NCBI RefSeq assembly: GCF_039871875.1
Contig: NZ_JBDPMD010000010.1
Coordinates: forward strand, 124,001 to 188,000
DNA length: 64,000 nucleotides
Direction: 5' to 3'
DNA from: Sphaerisporangium sp039871875
GTDB lineage: Bacteria > Actinomycetota > Actinomycetes > Streptosporangiales > Streptosporangiaceae
Shown here: positions 33,656 to 41,224 of the stretch, one piece after another
Position numbering within the stretch: the first letter of the stretch is position 1
Layout of the letters: each line of letters opens with the position of its first letter
Made by a program: the position numbers and the translations under genes
Notes under the pieces: generated by a model
Database searches by the model: none
Seen by the model: only the letters and a program-made list of their open reading frames with translations
Told to the model about the DNA's origin: nothing

Positions 33656-33793
33656 CCACCGGAAACCCTCAGCCCCCACCACGCCCTCACCCTGGAAAGC
33701 TTCGACCCCGCCATGGCCGTCCGCTGCCTGATGACCGCCCTGACCGACCAGAACGACCCCGAAGCCACCCGCCTCCTTCGCCTCATCATGTGA
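33656..33793 (+). pseudogene. C-terminal fragment of a second MetRS-like gene (direct repeat copy B 33675-33793)
   Basis: In frame, PPETLSPHHALTLESFDPAM leads to a C-terminus ending NDPEATRLLRLIM, the same as the end of the gene at 29632-30984 apart from a few substitutions. The last 119 bp match copy A with three mismatches, one of them silent. The 5' part of this second gene is missing and replaced by the CMD gene. It marks a duplication or recombination event. Confidence 0.85.
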
Positions 33794-34043
33794 CCCCTCC
33801 CCCACCCCCGCCTCCCGGCGCCGTCCCGCTGCGAGAAGCGGGTCTTCCCTGCCGACCGCGAAACGGTCCTCGCAAAGAGCGCTTCGCGAAGCGCAAGGGC
33901 TGTCTTATGGGGGGACACCCCCACACCCCCGGGGCTGCCGCGCTCACCGCGATCACCGAGCCCGCGCGACACGGCGGGAAGGAGTTGCCTCGCAGCCATG
34001 AGATCGAGGACGGTGGTCCGGACGTGTGATGGAGAGGGTGAGT
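33794..34043. other. Non-coding stretch with a 16-base palindrome
   Basis: No gene is apparent. GCGCTTCGCGAAGCGC (33879-33894) is a perfect palindrome and may serve as a terminator stem after the synthetase-like fragment. C-rich runs follow. Confidence 0.45.
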
Positions 34044-34481
34044 ATGGCAACGCTGGACGAGTTCGCCGCACTGGCGGCGAAAGAACAGGGCCTGGTCGTC
34101 GTCTCGACACTGCGAGCGGACGGCACGATCCAGGCGTCGGTGGTGAACGCGGGCATGCTGCCCCACCCGATCACCGAAGTTCCGGTGCTCGGCTTCGTCA
34201 CCTACGGAAAAGTGAAGCTGGCCAACCTGCGGGCGCGCCCCCAAGTGACCGTGACGGCCCGGTCCGCCTGGGCCTGGTCCACCGTCGAAGGCACAGCCAC
34301 GCTCATAGGGCCGGACGATCCGATCTCCGGCATCGACGGCGAGAGGCTACGACTCCTGCTGCGCGAGGTGTTCACCGCAGCCGGCGGCACCCACGACAAC
34401 TGGGCCGAGTACGACCGAGTCATGGCCGAACAACGCCGTACGGTCGTGTTGCTCGCCCCGACCCGCGTCTACAGCAACTGA
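34044..34481 (+). CDS. PPOX-class (pyridoxamine 5'-phosphate oxidase-like) flavin/F420-binding protein
   Basis: 145 residues from ATG 34044, with GAGAGGG 5 bases upstream; in-frame starts at 34026 and 34029 are less likely. The split-barrel pattern is LVVVSTLRADGTIQASVVNA, PVLGFVTYGKVKLANLR, VTVTARSAWAWSTVEGTATL and RRTVVLLAPTRVYSN. In actinobacteria this group often uses F420. It is a single gene, not clearly in an operon. Confidence 0.9.
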   Translation: MATLDEFAALAAKEQGLVVVSTLRADGTIQASVVNAGMLPHPITEVPVLGFVTYGKVKLANLRARPQVTVTARSAWAWSTVEGTATLIGPDDPISGIDGERLRLLLREVFTAAGGTHDNWAEYDRVMAEQRRTVVLLAPTRVYSN

Positions 34482-34556
34482 CCATGACCACACTTAATGG
34501 GAGATCTGGAGGCTGCGCCCGGTGTTAACCCACCGGGCCGCCCTGCTATCGGGGTG

Positions 34557-34843
34557 CTACATCGCCGCACCGCACAGCAGCCGCAACCACAGGCCCTCAA
34601 CCAGGGAGTAGCTCATGCGATGGATCTCGTGGCGGACGTCGCCCCCGGTGATCCGCGCGATGTACACCTGTCCGGCGCCCGTCCTGACGAGCTCGTACAC
34701 CACGGCGCCGCAGGTGCAGCGCAGCGTCTGCGGCCAGTCCTCGCGCCCGGTCTGCGGGTCCAACCAGTCGATGCGCTCGGCGCCCTTCGTGGGGGTGGCA
34801 CGTGGTGGCCGTGGTCGGCGCTACCGCTCGTGGGCGTGATCAC
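34557..34843 (-). pseudogene. Small conserved-looking protein, probably frameshifted
   Basis: The downstream 68 codons (WLDPQTGREDWPQTLRCTCG, then VYELVRTGAGQVYIARITGG and HEIHRMSYSLVEGLWLRLL) read like a real protein, but the frame closes upstream at a TAG without an ATG or GTG. A GTG at 34843 overlaps the stop of the ATPase gene (GTGA) in another frame. A one-base slip in the C5 run near 34795 would join the two into about 95 residues. No function is recognised. Confidence 0.5.
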
Positions 34844-35226
34844 GACTCATTCTCGGCCGTGAGGGTGAACCACACGGTTCTGCCGATTCCGCCGGAGTCC
34901 GGCCACACGCCCCACCGGGTCACCAGGTCGCGCACGATCGCCAGGCCCCGGCCGCCGGTGGCGTCCAGGTCAGGCTCGTCCGGCGGAAGCCGCGGCAGGC
35001 CGGGGCCACCGGCGGCGACGGATCCGGCCAGGGCACCGGGGCTGATGACGCCGAGCATCAGCACGACCGGGGCGGCACCGTACCGGACGGCGTTGGTCAC
35101 CAGCTCGCTGACGACGAGCTCGGCGGCATCGAGCAGCGGGATCATGCCCCACTCGGTGAGGGTCCGGCGGGTCAGGGCGCGGGCCTTGGCGACGGACTGG
35201 GGGGGTGGGGGATGTCCCAGCAGCAC
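34840..35226 (-). CDS. RsbW-like ATP-binding regulatory protein (HATPase_c)
   Basis: 128 residues from a GTG. LLDAAELVVSELVTNAVRYG is the N-box helix, and ATGGRGLAIVRDLVTRWGV is the G-box of GHKL ATPases in the anti-sigma-factor kinase group. A better ribosome site (GGAGA) serves the ATG at 35264, which reads MTDFVTTQSTR in another frame; a shift before VLLGHP would give a longer N-terminus. These short actinobacterial proteins usually sit near DUF397/Scr1 genes, as here. Confidence 0.8.
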   Translation of the reverse strand: MLLGHPPPPQSVAKARALTRRTLTEWGMIPLLDAAELVVSELVTNAVRYGAAPVVLMLGVISPGALAGSVAAGGPGLPRLPPDEPDLDATGGRGLAIVRDLVTRWGVWPDSGGIGRTVWFTLTAENES

Positions 35227-35373
35227 GCGGGTCGCGTGGACTGCGTGGTGACGAAGTCGGTCATCTGGTCTCCCTGAAGCGCCCGGACGGGGGCGGCAGG
35301 TGGGGCGTGCCCGGGACCGCGCGGACTCCGACGGATGGGCACCAGACCGACGGAGGTCGTACGGCGGTGCGAG

Positions 35374-35546
35374 TCAGACAGCGGGGTTGACCAAGGCGAC
35401 TAGCGCGTTTTGGAGCTGGAGCGGTTCCGCCATCTGGCTGAGGTCGTCCGCGTCCAGGGTGAGGCGGCAACCCGCCTGCGCCTGAGCGTTGCTGAGCGGC
35501 TCGTGCTGGGCCCACCAACGGTCGGCGCGCGCACGCAGCAATGATC
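35374..35546 (-). pseudogene. C-terminal fragment of an unrecognised protein
   Basis: The minus strand reads RARADRWWAQHEPLSNAQAQ followed by AGCRLTLDADDLSQMAEPL and VALVNPAV before TGA at 35376-35374. The composition is protein-like, but there is no start; the frame runs into the antisense of the DUF5753 fragment at 35541. It probably lost its 5' part at that junction. Confidence 0.4.
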
Positions 35547-35744
35547 GGAGCCTTCTCCATCCTCGACTTCCCCGATGACCCAGGGCTGGTCTACCTGGAG
35601 ACGCCTACCGACAACCTCTGGCTGGAGAAAGCGGACGAGTACCAGCGGTATAGCCTCATTTTCAGCCATGTGATGAGTGCGGCAGATTCGCCCGAAGAGT
35701 CTGGGAGGCACATGGACGCTATGGTCGATCAACTTCAGAGATAG
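35541..35744 (+). pseudogene. C-terminal fragment of an Scr1-type (DUF5753) regulator
   Basis: GAFSILDFPDDPGLVYLETP, DNLWLEKADEYQRYSLIFSH and ADSPEESGRHMDAM match the end of DUF5753 proteins, which normally follow an XRE helix-turn-helix of about 200 residues. That part is missing. The fragment precedes DUF397, the usual partner. Confidence 0.72.
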
Positions 35745-35753
35745 ACGAGGGCG

Positions 35754-35948
35754 ATGAATCCACGCAATCCGCTCTGGCGCAAGTCCAGCCGCTCGGGAGC
35801 CAACGACAACTGTGTCGAGGTGGCACATCTCCCCAGCGGCAACCGAGCCGTCCGCGACAGCAAGAACCCAACAGGGCCGACGCTCAAGGTCTCCTCCGCT
35901 CAGTGGCAGACCTTCACCGCTGGCATCAAAGCCGACGAAATGCGCTGA
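35754..35948 (+). CDS. DUF397 protein
   Basis: 64 residues: NPLWRKSSRSGANDNCVEVA, AVRDSKNPTGPTLKVSSAQW and FTAGIKADEM form the complete DUF397 motif set. DUF397 proteins are small partners of Scr1-type XRE regulators in actinomycetes and are proposed toxin- or development-linked factors. It starts 9 bases after the regulator fragment, so the pair is now without its DNA-binding half. Confidence 0.92.
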   Translation: MNPRNPLWRKSSRSGANDNCVEVAHLPSGNRAVRDSKNPTGPTLKVSSAQWQTFTAGIKADEMR

Positions 35949-36083
35949 TACCCACAGAACGGGCCCAGGCCATTGGCCGGAGGCCTGTCTGAATCCACGC
36001 GCAGTCTAAGCCAGACCGCAGCTTCCGAGGTCGTGTCGCTTCGGACCGTCGGGTGACAGCGGCTACGCTGCTGGCAAGGAAAT

Positions 36084-36173
36084 ATGCTCCCTGCGTACGC
36101 GGGAATGATCCCTTGTCGATCAGTTCGGGCAGATACGCGATCGAGTGCTCCTTGCGCACGCAGGGGTGATCCC
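36084..36173. CRISPR. Two-repeat, one-spacer type I-E-like CRISPR relic
   Basis: Repeat 1 is 36084-36112, spacer 36113-36144, repeat 2 36145-36173: exactly 29-32-29 bases, the geometry of type I-E arrays. The repeats begin (A/G)TGCTCC and end TGATCCC with an inner palindrome around ACGC, like actinobacterial I-E repeats. They differ at 6 of 29 positions, all transitions, so the array is old or marginal. No third repeat and no cas genes are in the window. Confidence 0.68.
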
Positions 36174-36238
36174 GCCTTATGGCATCTGGACCGGCGCCCA
36201 CGGCACCGCGTAAGCCCCCCACCTTCGCTGCTGGGGGC

Positions 36239-37351
36239 CTACGTCTCCTCCCTCTCCTGCACCTCACTCGTCGCTTGCGGTGAGCCCACCGCGGCAGGTG
36301 GCGGAGGAAGCAGCAATCCGGGGGCATGATCAGGCAGACCGACGGCTGGGTGGGACCAGTCAAGAACCTCCGCGAAGTCGACCGTGCCGCCGGAGAACCC
36401 CGCCCCGGTGAAGGTGACCGTGCCGCCAGAGAACTTCGCCTTGCGGAGGCGGACGGTGCCGCGGAGAAACTCCGCACCGCCGAAGTCCACCTCGCCGCCG
36501 GAGAACTCCGCCCCACCGAAGTCGACCGTGGCACCGGAGAACGCCGCCCCACCGAAGTCGATCGTGCCGCCAGAGAACTTCGCCATGCGGAAGTTGACCA
36601 TCCCGCCGGAAAAGTCGGCTCGGACGAACCGGATGGTGCCGCTGGGGAAGAGGGTGTCGGTGAAGTCGAGGTCGGTGGTGATGGTGACGCCGGTGAGGTC
36701 GAGGTCGGCGCCGTGCCACGGGATGGGGGCGTCCTTGCGCAGATGGGTGGTGATCAGGCGCCAGATGGTGGCGCGGACCTCGCCCATGGCCTGCCAGGCG
36801 GTGTGAGCGTTGGCCGCGCCACCTGGCCCGGGCTCGGGACGTTGGGGCAGACGGAGGTAGGCGCACATCACGTCGATGCACATCTGCCGGCCGCCGGCCC
36901 AGTCGTCGGCCAGTGCCGCCAGGGCGTGCACTCCGGCGAGGCGGACGGCGGCGGAGTCGTTGCCGAGTTGGCCGGTGGCGGTGGTGAATCGTTCGTTGAA
37001 CAGCTTGGTGTCGTCACGGCGCGCGGCCTGCCGGGCACGCAGGTTGTCCTCCTCGGCCAGGCGTTGGCGGCGGTAGGCCACCACCAGGGCGACCGCGCCG
37101 CCGATCCCTCCGACCACCGCCAGGGCGATCTTGATGATGTCCAGCAACGCCGTCAGCCCGACCCCGCCCGGCCCCACCGCCGGCGGCCCCAGCCACGCGA
37201 ACGCCCCGAACAGCAACACGGCGGCGAGACCAGCAGCGGCCACCAGCATCACCGCCAGCGCGACACCGATGGGCAGCAGATCGACCGAGCGGTCCTCAGC
37301 AGTCCCGCGACGCTTCAGCGGACGCAACCGGGACGGTAACGGAAGTGGCAT
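36239..37351 (-). CDS. Membrane-anchored pentapeptide-repeat protein
   Basis: 370 residues from ATG 37351. Two membrane helices (PIGVALAVMLVAAAGLAAVL and ALLDIIKIALAVVGGIGGAV) are followed by a cytoplasmic linker with NERFTTATGQLGNDSAAVRL (a motif common in this actinobacterial group) and about ten pentapeptide-type repeats rich in FSGGTVDFGGAEF units. The C-terminus is Pro-rich. The repeat forms a quadrilateral beta helix; the role is unknown. The repeat-coding DNA is near-repetitive. Confidence 0.88.
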   Translation of the reverse strand: MPLPLPSRLRPLKRRGTAEDRSVDLLPIGVALAVMLVAAAGLAAVLLFGAFAWLGPPAVGPGGVGLTALLDIIKIALAVVGGIGGAVALVVAYRRQRLAEEDNLRARQAARRDDTKLFNERFTTATGQLGNDSAAVRLAGVHALAALADDWAGGRQMCIDVMCAYLRLPQRPEPGPGGAANAHTAWQAMGEVRATIWRLITTHLRKDAPIPWHGADLDLTGVTITTDLDFTDTLFPSGTIRFVRADFSGGMVNFRMAKFSGGTIDFGGAAFSGATVDFGGAEFSGGEVDFGGAEFLRGTVRLRKAKFSGGTVTFTGAGFSGGTVDFAEVLDWSHPAVGLPDHAPGLLLPPPPAAVGSPQATSEVQEREET

Positions 37352-37528
37352 GGCCACCACGATGGGCCACCCGTACGGATCGGGACGGTTACTTCACCAG
37401 GGCGTAACAGGGCGGCACGGACATCCAACAGTTCCTCCCTGCACCGACGGCATGTACGGGTGCGGTGAACCCCAACGATCCGCCTCAGTCCACGGGAGCT
37501 CATAGGAGTTCGCCGGTACCGTGGACTC

Positions 37529-37742
37529 ATGAGCGCGCGCCCCCCACGTCCCGGCCGCTGCTCCCCTGCCCGGCAAGAGCCTGCGCGCCATTCGTACCGC
37601 TCTGACCGTGCCTCAGGACCGTGACGCCTTCGACGCCGGCCCGCGCCTGGCCTTTGACTTCCAGGAGCGCGTCGATCCCGAATCTGTGATGCCACGCGGT
37701 GGCCCTCATGACGCCTTCAGGGCCACCAGCCCCTTCTCTTGA
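37529..37742 (+). pseudogene. DUF6247-like fragment with a C-run frameshift
   Basis: VPAAAPLPGKSLRAIRTALT followed by DRDAFDAGPRLAFD resembles the start of actinobacterial DUF6247 proteins. It has no start in frame; the ATG at 37529 is in another frame and would join it if the C6 run at 37540-37545 lost or gained bases. The second half diverges and ends early. Weak identification. Confidence 0.35.
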
Positions 37743-37753
37743 AGATCAACCTG

Positions 37754-38341
37754 ATGAACGATCTGATCACCCGTTACAAGAAGTTACTGCAAGAGAACTG
37801 GACCCTCGAAGAGGACACCACCTGTCTCACGTGGTTCAACGGCTGCGACATCGAGACGGCGGTTTCCTTGTTCGGCGCGGATCCTCGATCGGCGAAGCCG
37901 ATGGATTATCCGGATGCTCGTGATGAGGCGTGTGTCGCGTTCCAGTCGGACATCCAGAGCAATCTGGTCCTCCTCGGAACGGCCGGCACGTGGAACATAG
38001 CCGTGGAGCCGTACGGCTGGGAGGGGCTGGAGAGGGAGGTCATCGAGGGCCTGGCGGGTGATGGGGACGCCATATCCCTGCTCATCGCCGCTGAGGCGAT
38101 CGACCGTCTCGTTTACGCTCACAAGGGGACGTTCTGCTACCTCCTACGGCGACTGGACGATCGCGAATATCCAGTTCCCGACTCCCTGGAAGCCCATATG
38201 GAGGATCTGCCGCTCTTCGGGCACATCTCGTCGACTGACTGGAGGCCAAGCGCCCTTGCCCTCATCGAGCGGTTCACGGGCGCGGGCCTGACGTGGGAGT
38301 GGCTCAGCCGCCACCATACGCTCTACCAGATCCGAAGGTGA
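37754..38341 (+). CDS. DUF6461-like protein
   Basis: 195 residues from ATG 37754 (a TTG at 37739 would extend it). CLTWFNGCDIETAVSLFGAD and WNIAVEPYGWEGLEREVIEG follow the pattern of DUF6461 proteins (an entry W...L, a GxD-x-x-x-V-x-x-L/F-G-A-D segment and a V-E-P-x-G-W core). The function is unknown. GC content is a little lower than its neighbours, consistent with an accessory gene. Confidence 0.65.
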   Translation: MNDLITRYKKLLQENWTLEEDTTCLTWFNGCDIETAVSLFGADPRSAKPMDYPDARDEACVAFQSDIQSNLVLLGTAGTWNIAVEPYGWEGLEREVIEGLAGDGDAISLLIAAEAIDRLVYAHKGTFCYLLRRLDDREYPVPDSLEAHMEDLPLFGHISSTDWRPSALALIERFTGAGLTWEWLSRHHTLYQIRR

Positions 38342-38416
38342 GAAGCGGCGCCTGAACACACGGCTCCCACCCGGCCGGCGCCACGTCGGCCACCACCCGT
38401 ACCGGTCACGTGTTCG

Positions 38417-38965
38417 TCACCGCCGCCCGCCGAACGCCCAGTCGTGGACCTCTATGCCGGCGTACCGGTCCTGGGTCAGGACGGCCCGTGCCGTGTCCGG
38501 GTCCGGCGCCCGGGCCAGCAGCGCCGTACCCAGCCAGGTGGTGCCGTCGTCGGACAGCAGCGGGCCGTACGCGATCAGCTCGTCCCGGCCGGGCGGCGGG
38601 ACGAGGTCTGTGGCCTGACCGGAGCCGAGGCCCAGCACCAGGTACCGGTCGCCGCCGTCCCGGCCGCCGGGGAAATCCCACATGGTGCGGCCCAGCACGT
38701 TGCGCCATCGGCGCAGCATCACGTCCCGGTACACACCGGCCTGGTAGTTGGGTTCTTCGAAGACGAACGCGCGCGCGGCGGCGAGATCCGGCAGGTCGAG
38801 GATGTGCACGCTGCCTGTGGCCGTGTCGCCGCCGCGGTCGAAGGTCGGGCCACGGGCGATCATCTGCGCCGCGTACCGGTCCATGTAGGACCAGTGCTCC
38901 TCGATCAGCTTGTCGCGCAGCGCCGCCGAGTCTGGCCTATCGCGGTGATAGCAGAAGAACTCCAT
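38417..38965 (-). CDS. YciI-like domain protein
   Basis: 182 residues. MEFFCYHRDRPDSAALRDKL, MIARGPTFDRGGDTATGSVH and AARAFVFEEPNYQAGVY are the YCII ferredoxin-like pattern (the R-G-P...G-S-x-H/x-I core). A second, weaker YciI-like half follows (YGPLLSDDGTTWLGTALL), so the protein is a tandem. The chemical role is unknown. Confidence 0.85.
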   Translation of the reverse strand: MEFFCYHRDRPDSAALRDKLIEEHWSYMDRYAAQMIARGPTFDRGGDTATGSVHILDLPDLAAARAFVFEEPNYQAGVYRDVMLRRWRNVLGRTMWDFPGGRDGGDRYLVLGLGSGQATDLVPPPGRDELIAYGPLLSDDGTTWLGTALLARAPDPDTARAVLTQDRYAGIEVHDWAFGGRR

Positions 38966-39010
38966 GCCGCAGAGTACCCACCGTGAAGCGCGGCGACAGC
39001 TCCGTCCTCC

Positions 39011-39750
39011 TCATCGAAGCCATCGGCTCCGCAGATCGGTGTAGCGGCGAAGGACCGGCTCCAGATAGTCCGCTCGCGGGCCTTCGAGCTCCCCAAGCTC
39101 ATGATGAGAGCTCACGAGAGCGATCTGGTCGAGCTCAGGGACACGCCCCAGAGCCCGCTCGGCGGCCGTCACGTTCTCGAAGCACTCGCGCAGCGCCGCC
39201 GCCGGGCGGGACGGGGCGAGAAAGACGAGGCCGACACCGCGGTCCTCGCCGCGGATGACGGCCCACAGTTCGAGTTCGCCGGGCGGCACCTCCACACCGG
39301 TCTCCTCAGCCAGCTCTCGTGCGGCATGGCCGCGCACAGAGCGGTCTCATCCAGCCCGTCATGTTCCTCGGACGGCTCAACGGCACCGCCAGGTAGCTGC
39401 CACCGTCCCGGGGAGGCCGTTGACGGCGACATCCTCGCCACGAGCACGCCCCGGCCGTCCGTCGGCTGGACGACGCTGACGAACAACGAGGGCAGCCATG
39501 AGGCGTTGCCCGGGACACGGCGCAGGGCGTGGTGCCGGAAGGTCACACGCGCCCAGGAGATGACGAGGTCATGTGGCCCCTCCCACCTCACGCCCGCGCA
39601 CGCCGCGACCGGTCCGTCGAAGAGGCTTGGGTTCGCCCGGAGTGCCTCGTCCCACACCTGATCTCTGGCTGCTTCGTCCTCGGGTGACAACCGCGGCGCT
39701 TCGGCCTCGGCGAGACGGAGCCGGTGGACGTCGAAGAGGTCGGCGCACAT
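39011..39750 (-). pseudogene. NUDIX hydrolase broken by a frameshift
   Basis: The N-terminal part (FDVHRLRLAEAEAPRLSPED to GRWQLPGGAVEPSEEHDGLD) and the C-terminal part (RGHAARELAEETGVEVPPGE onward) lie in different minus-strand frames meeting near 39337. The NUDIX box is split between them: GGAVEPSE in one, RELAEETGV in the other. A TG duplication in CTGTGCGC would explain the break. Either a pseudogene or a sequence error. Confidence 0.7.
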
Positions 39751-39789
39751 GGAGAACAGTGTCCCGGCCGGGCCGGTCGTTCAGTGGTG

Positions 39790-39950
39790 GCATCCGGCTT
39801 CTCGTCGGCTGGCTTCGCTAGTTCGCGTTTGGCCTGGATGGAGATGCCGTGCCGGAGCGCCTCCAGGGAGTCGATGTGCTTGTAGAGGGACGGGGTCCGC
39901 ACACCGACCCGCTGGGCCAGCAGGCCAATGGTCAGGCCGGCCCTAGGCAC
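39790..39950 (-). pseudogene. TetR-type helix-turn-helix fragment
   Basis: LTIGLLAQRVGVRTPSLYKH followed by IDSLEALRHGISIQAKRELA is the second half of a TetR DNA-binding domain. The first helix and the whole ligand domain are missing; the frame then runs across the NUDIX remnant. Its first codons overlap the hydrolase stop. Confidence 0.65.
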
Positions 39951-40620
39951 GGACGGAGTGCAGGAACGACTGGATCACGGTGACCACCTGCGCGGGGAAT
40001 TGCACGTGCGGGTAGTGGCCCGCACCGGGGATCATCTCAAGGTGCCCAGGACCGGGCGGCAGCGCGGCCACGATCGCCTCGCCGTCGGCCTGCGGCGAGG
40101 CCCAGTCGGGGTCGAGCGTGCCTTCCACGACAAGCACCGGGCACCGGACGTTGCCCAGTTGGGCTCCGGCGTCCGTGGGAGCGGACCCGAACAGGCGGAA
40201 CGTGCGCGACGGTAGCGGGTCACCCGCAGGTCGCCGAGCGAGACCTGCTGCTTGCGGGTGAACGGCGCCAGCTCGACCACCGCGGTGACCAGCGACGGGG
40301 CCTTCGCCGCGCGATCGTGGCGGCGCCGCCCGCGAGGGAGTGGCCGACCAGCACCGCCGGCCCACCCAGGTGGTTCACCAGGGCGATCAGGTCGTCCGCG
40401 ACGTCCGTCCGCGTATAGAACGCCCACCCCACGCTGGACTCGCCGCCCCCCATGTCCACGGCCGCGACCCGGTACCCGGCCGCCACCAGGGCCGGCGCGA
40501 CAAAGCGGTACGCCTCACGGCTGTCGCCCATGCCGTGGGCCAATCCTGTCAACCTCGGCCTGATGTGCACCGGGATCGGCACAGAGATCCCCACAGCATC
40601 GCTCGCAGGCGAGGTCGCCC
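39943..40620 (-). pseudogene. Alpha/beta hydrolase, multiply frameshifted
   Basis: Three minus-strand frames hold successive parts: GLAHGMGDSREAYRFVAPAL to PAVLVGHSLAGGAATIAR (nucleophile elbow GHSLAG), then APSLVTAVVELAPFTRKQQV, then NVRCPVLVVEGTLDPDW to the final His region MIPGAGHYPHVQFPAQVV. At least two frameshifts separate them and the start is unclear. Nonfunctional as written. Confidence 0.7.
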
Positions 40621-41224
40621 AGACGCGCGCACAGCGCCTCGCGTACGGGCGGCCGGTCTCCTCCCGCCCTGCCGGGGCCATTGAAGGCGTCAACACGCGA
40701 ACGAAGAGAATAAATAATAAATACAAGGCCGGCACCGCCGGCCAATATGGAGCGGTAGGACCAACAGGGAGGGCAGAGCAAGACGGAATATGAGGCGATT
40801 GCGATCAGGGGGGTCGCGGGGAAAGGTGCGGATGGGAAGAGTCCCGGTTATCCGCCAGGGCCCGACGGCACGGTGAGACCGTTTTTGACTGCGGCATTCA
40901 TTGAACCCGTCGGCGTCCGCGAGGGGGCGGCGGAGCCGGAGTCGGATGACCGCGATGCCGCTCCACCGCTGGACGATCAGGGCCGTCCGGGACGCGAGTT
41001 GGGCGGACTGTAGCCGCGCGGGCGGATCCAGGACCGATGCGGACACGCTCCGTGAGCGTCACCACCTGCTCGCCGCGACGTGAGGGGGATGCGGCGGTGA
41101 CCTGTGGAATTCGCCTTCGGCCGTGGATTTCATTACTTCCAACGTAATTGACGTCGTATCGGCGGCCGTGGAAGGTTGCCGGCAGTACCAAGTCACGTCT
41201 GGACACAACGGCCGGAGCCCTCCA
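40621..41224. other. Non-coding region before the MFS gene
   Basis: No gene supported. A perfect stem GGCCGGC-ACC-GCCGGCC (40727-40743) adjoins a very AT-rich run (40704-40725, TAAATAATAAAT core), which on the minus strand looks like a terminator with a T-rich tail. ATTAC-ttccaac-GTAAT (41131-41147) is a short inverted repeat that could be an operator for the MFS gene. Confidence 0.45.

Noticed and set aside
37315..37695. A minus-strand 126-codon frame upstream of the pentapeptide-repeat gene
   Set aside because: Arg-rich, with no domain and no ribosome site; the opposite strand holds a more protein-like DUF6247 remnant.
40515..40781. A minus-strand 88-codon frame before the hydrolase remnant
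   Set aside because: No recognisable motif, and it overlaps the frameshifted hydrolase and an AT-rich hairpin region.
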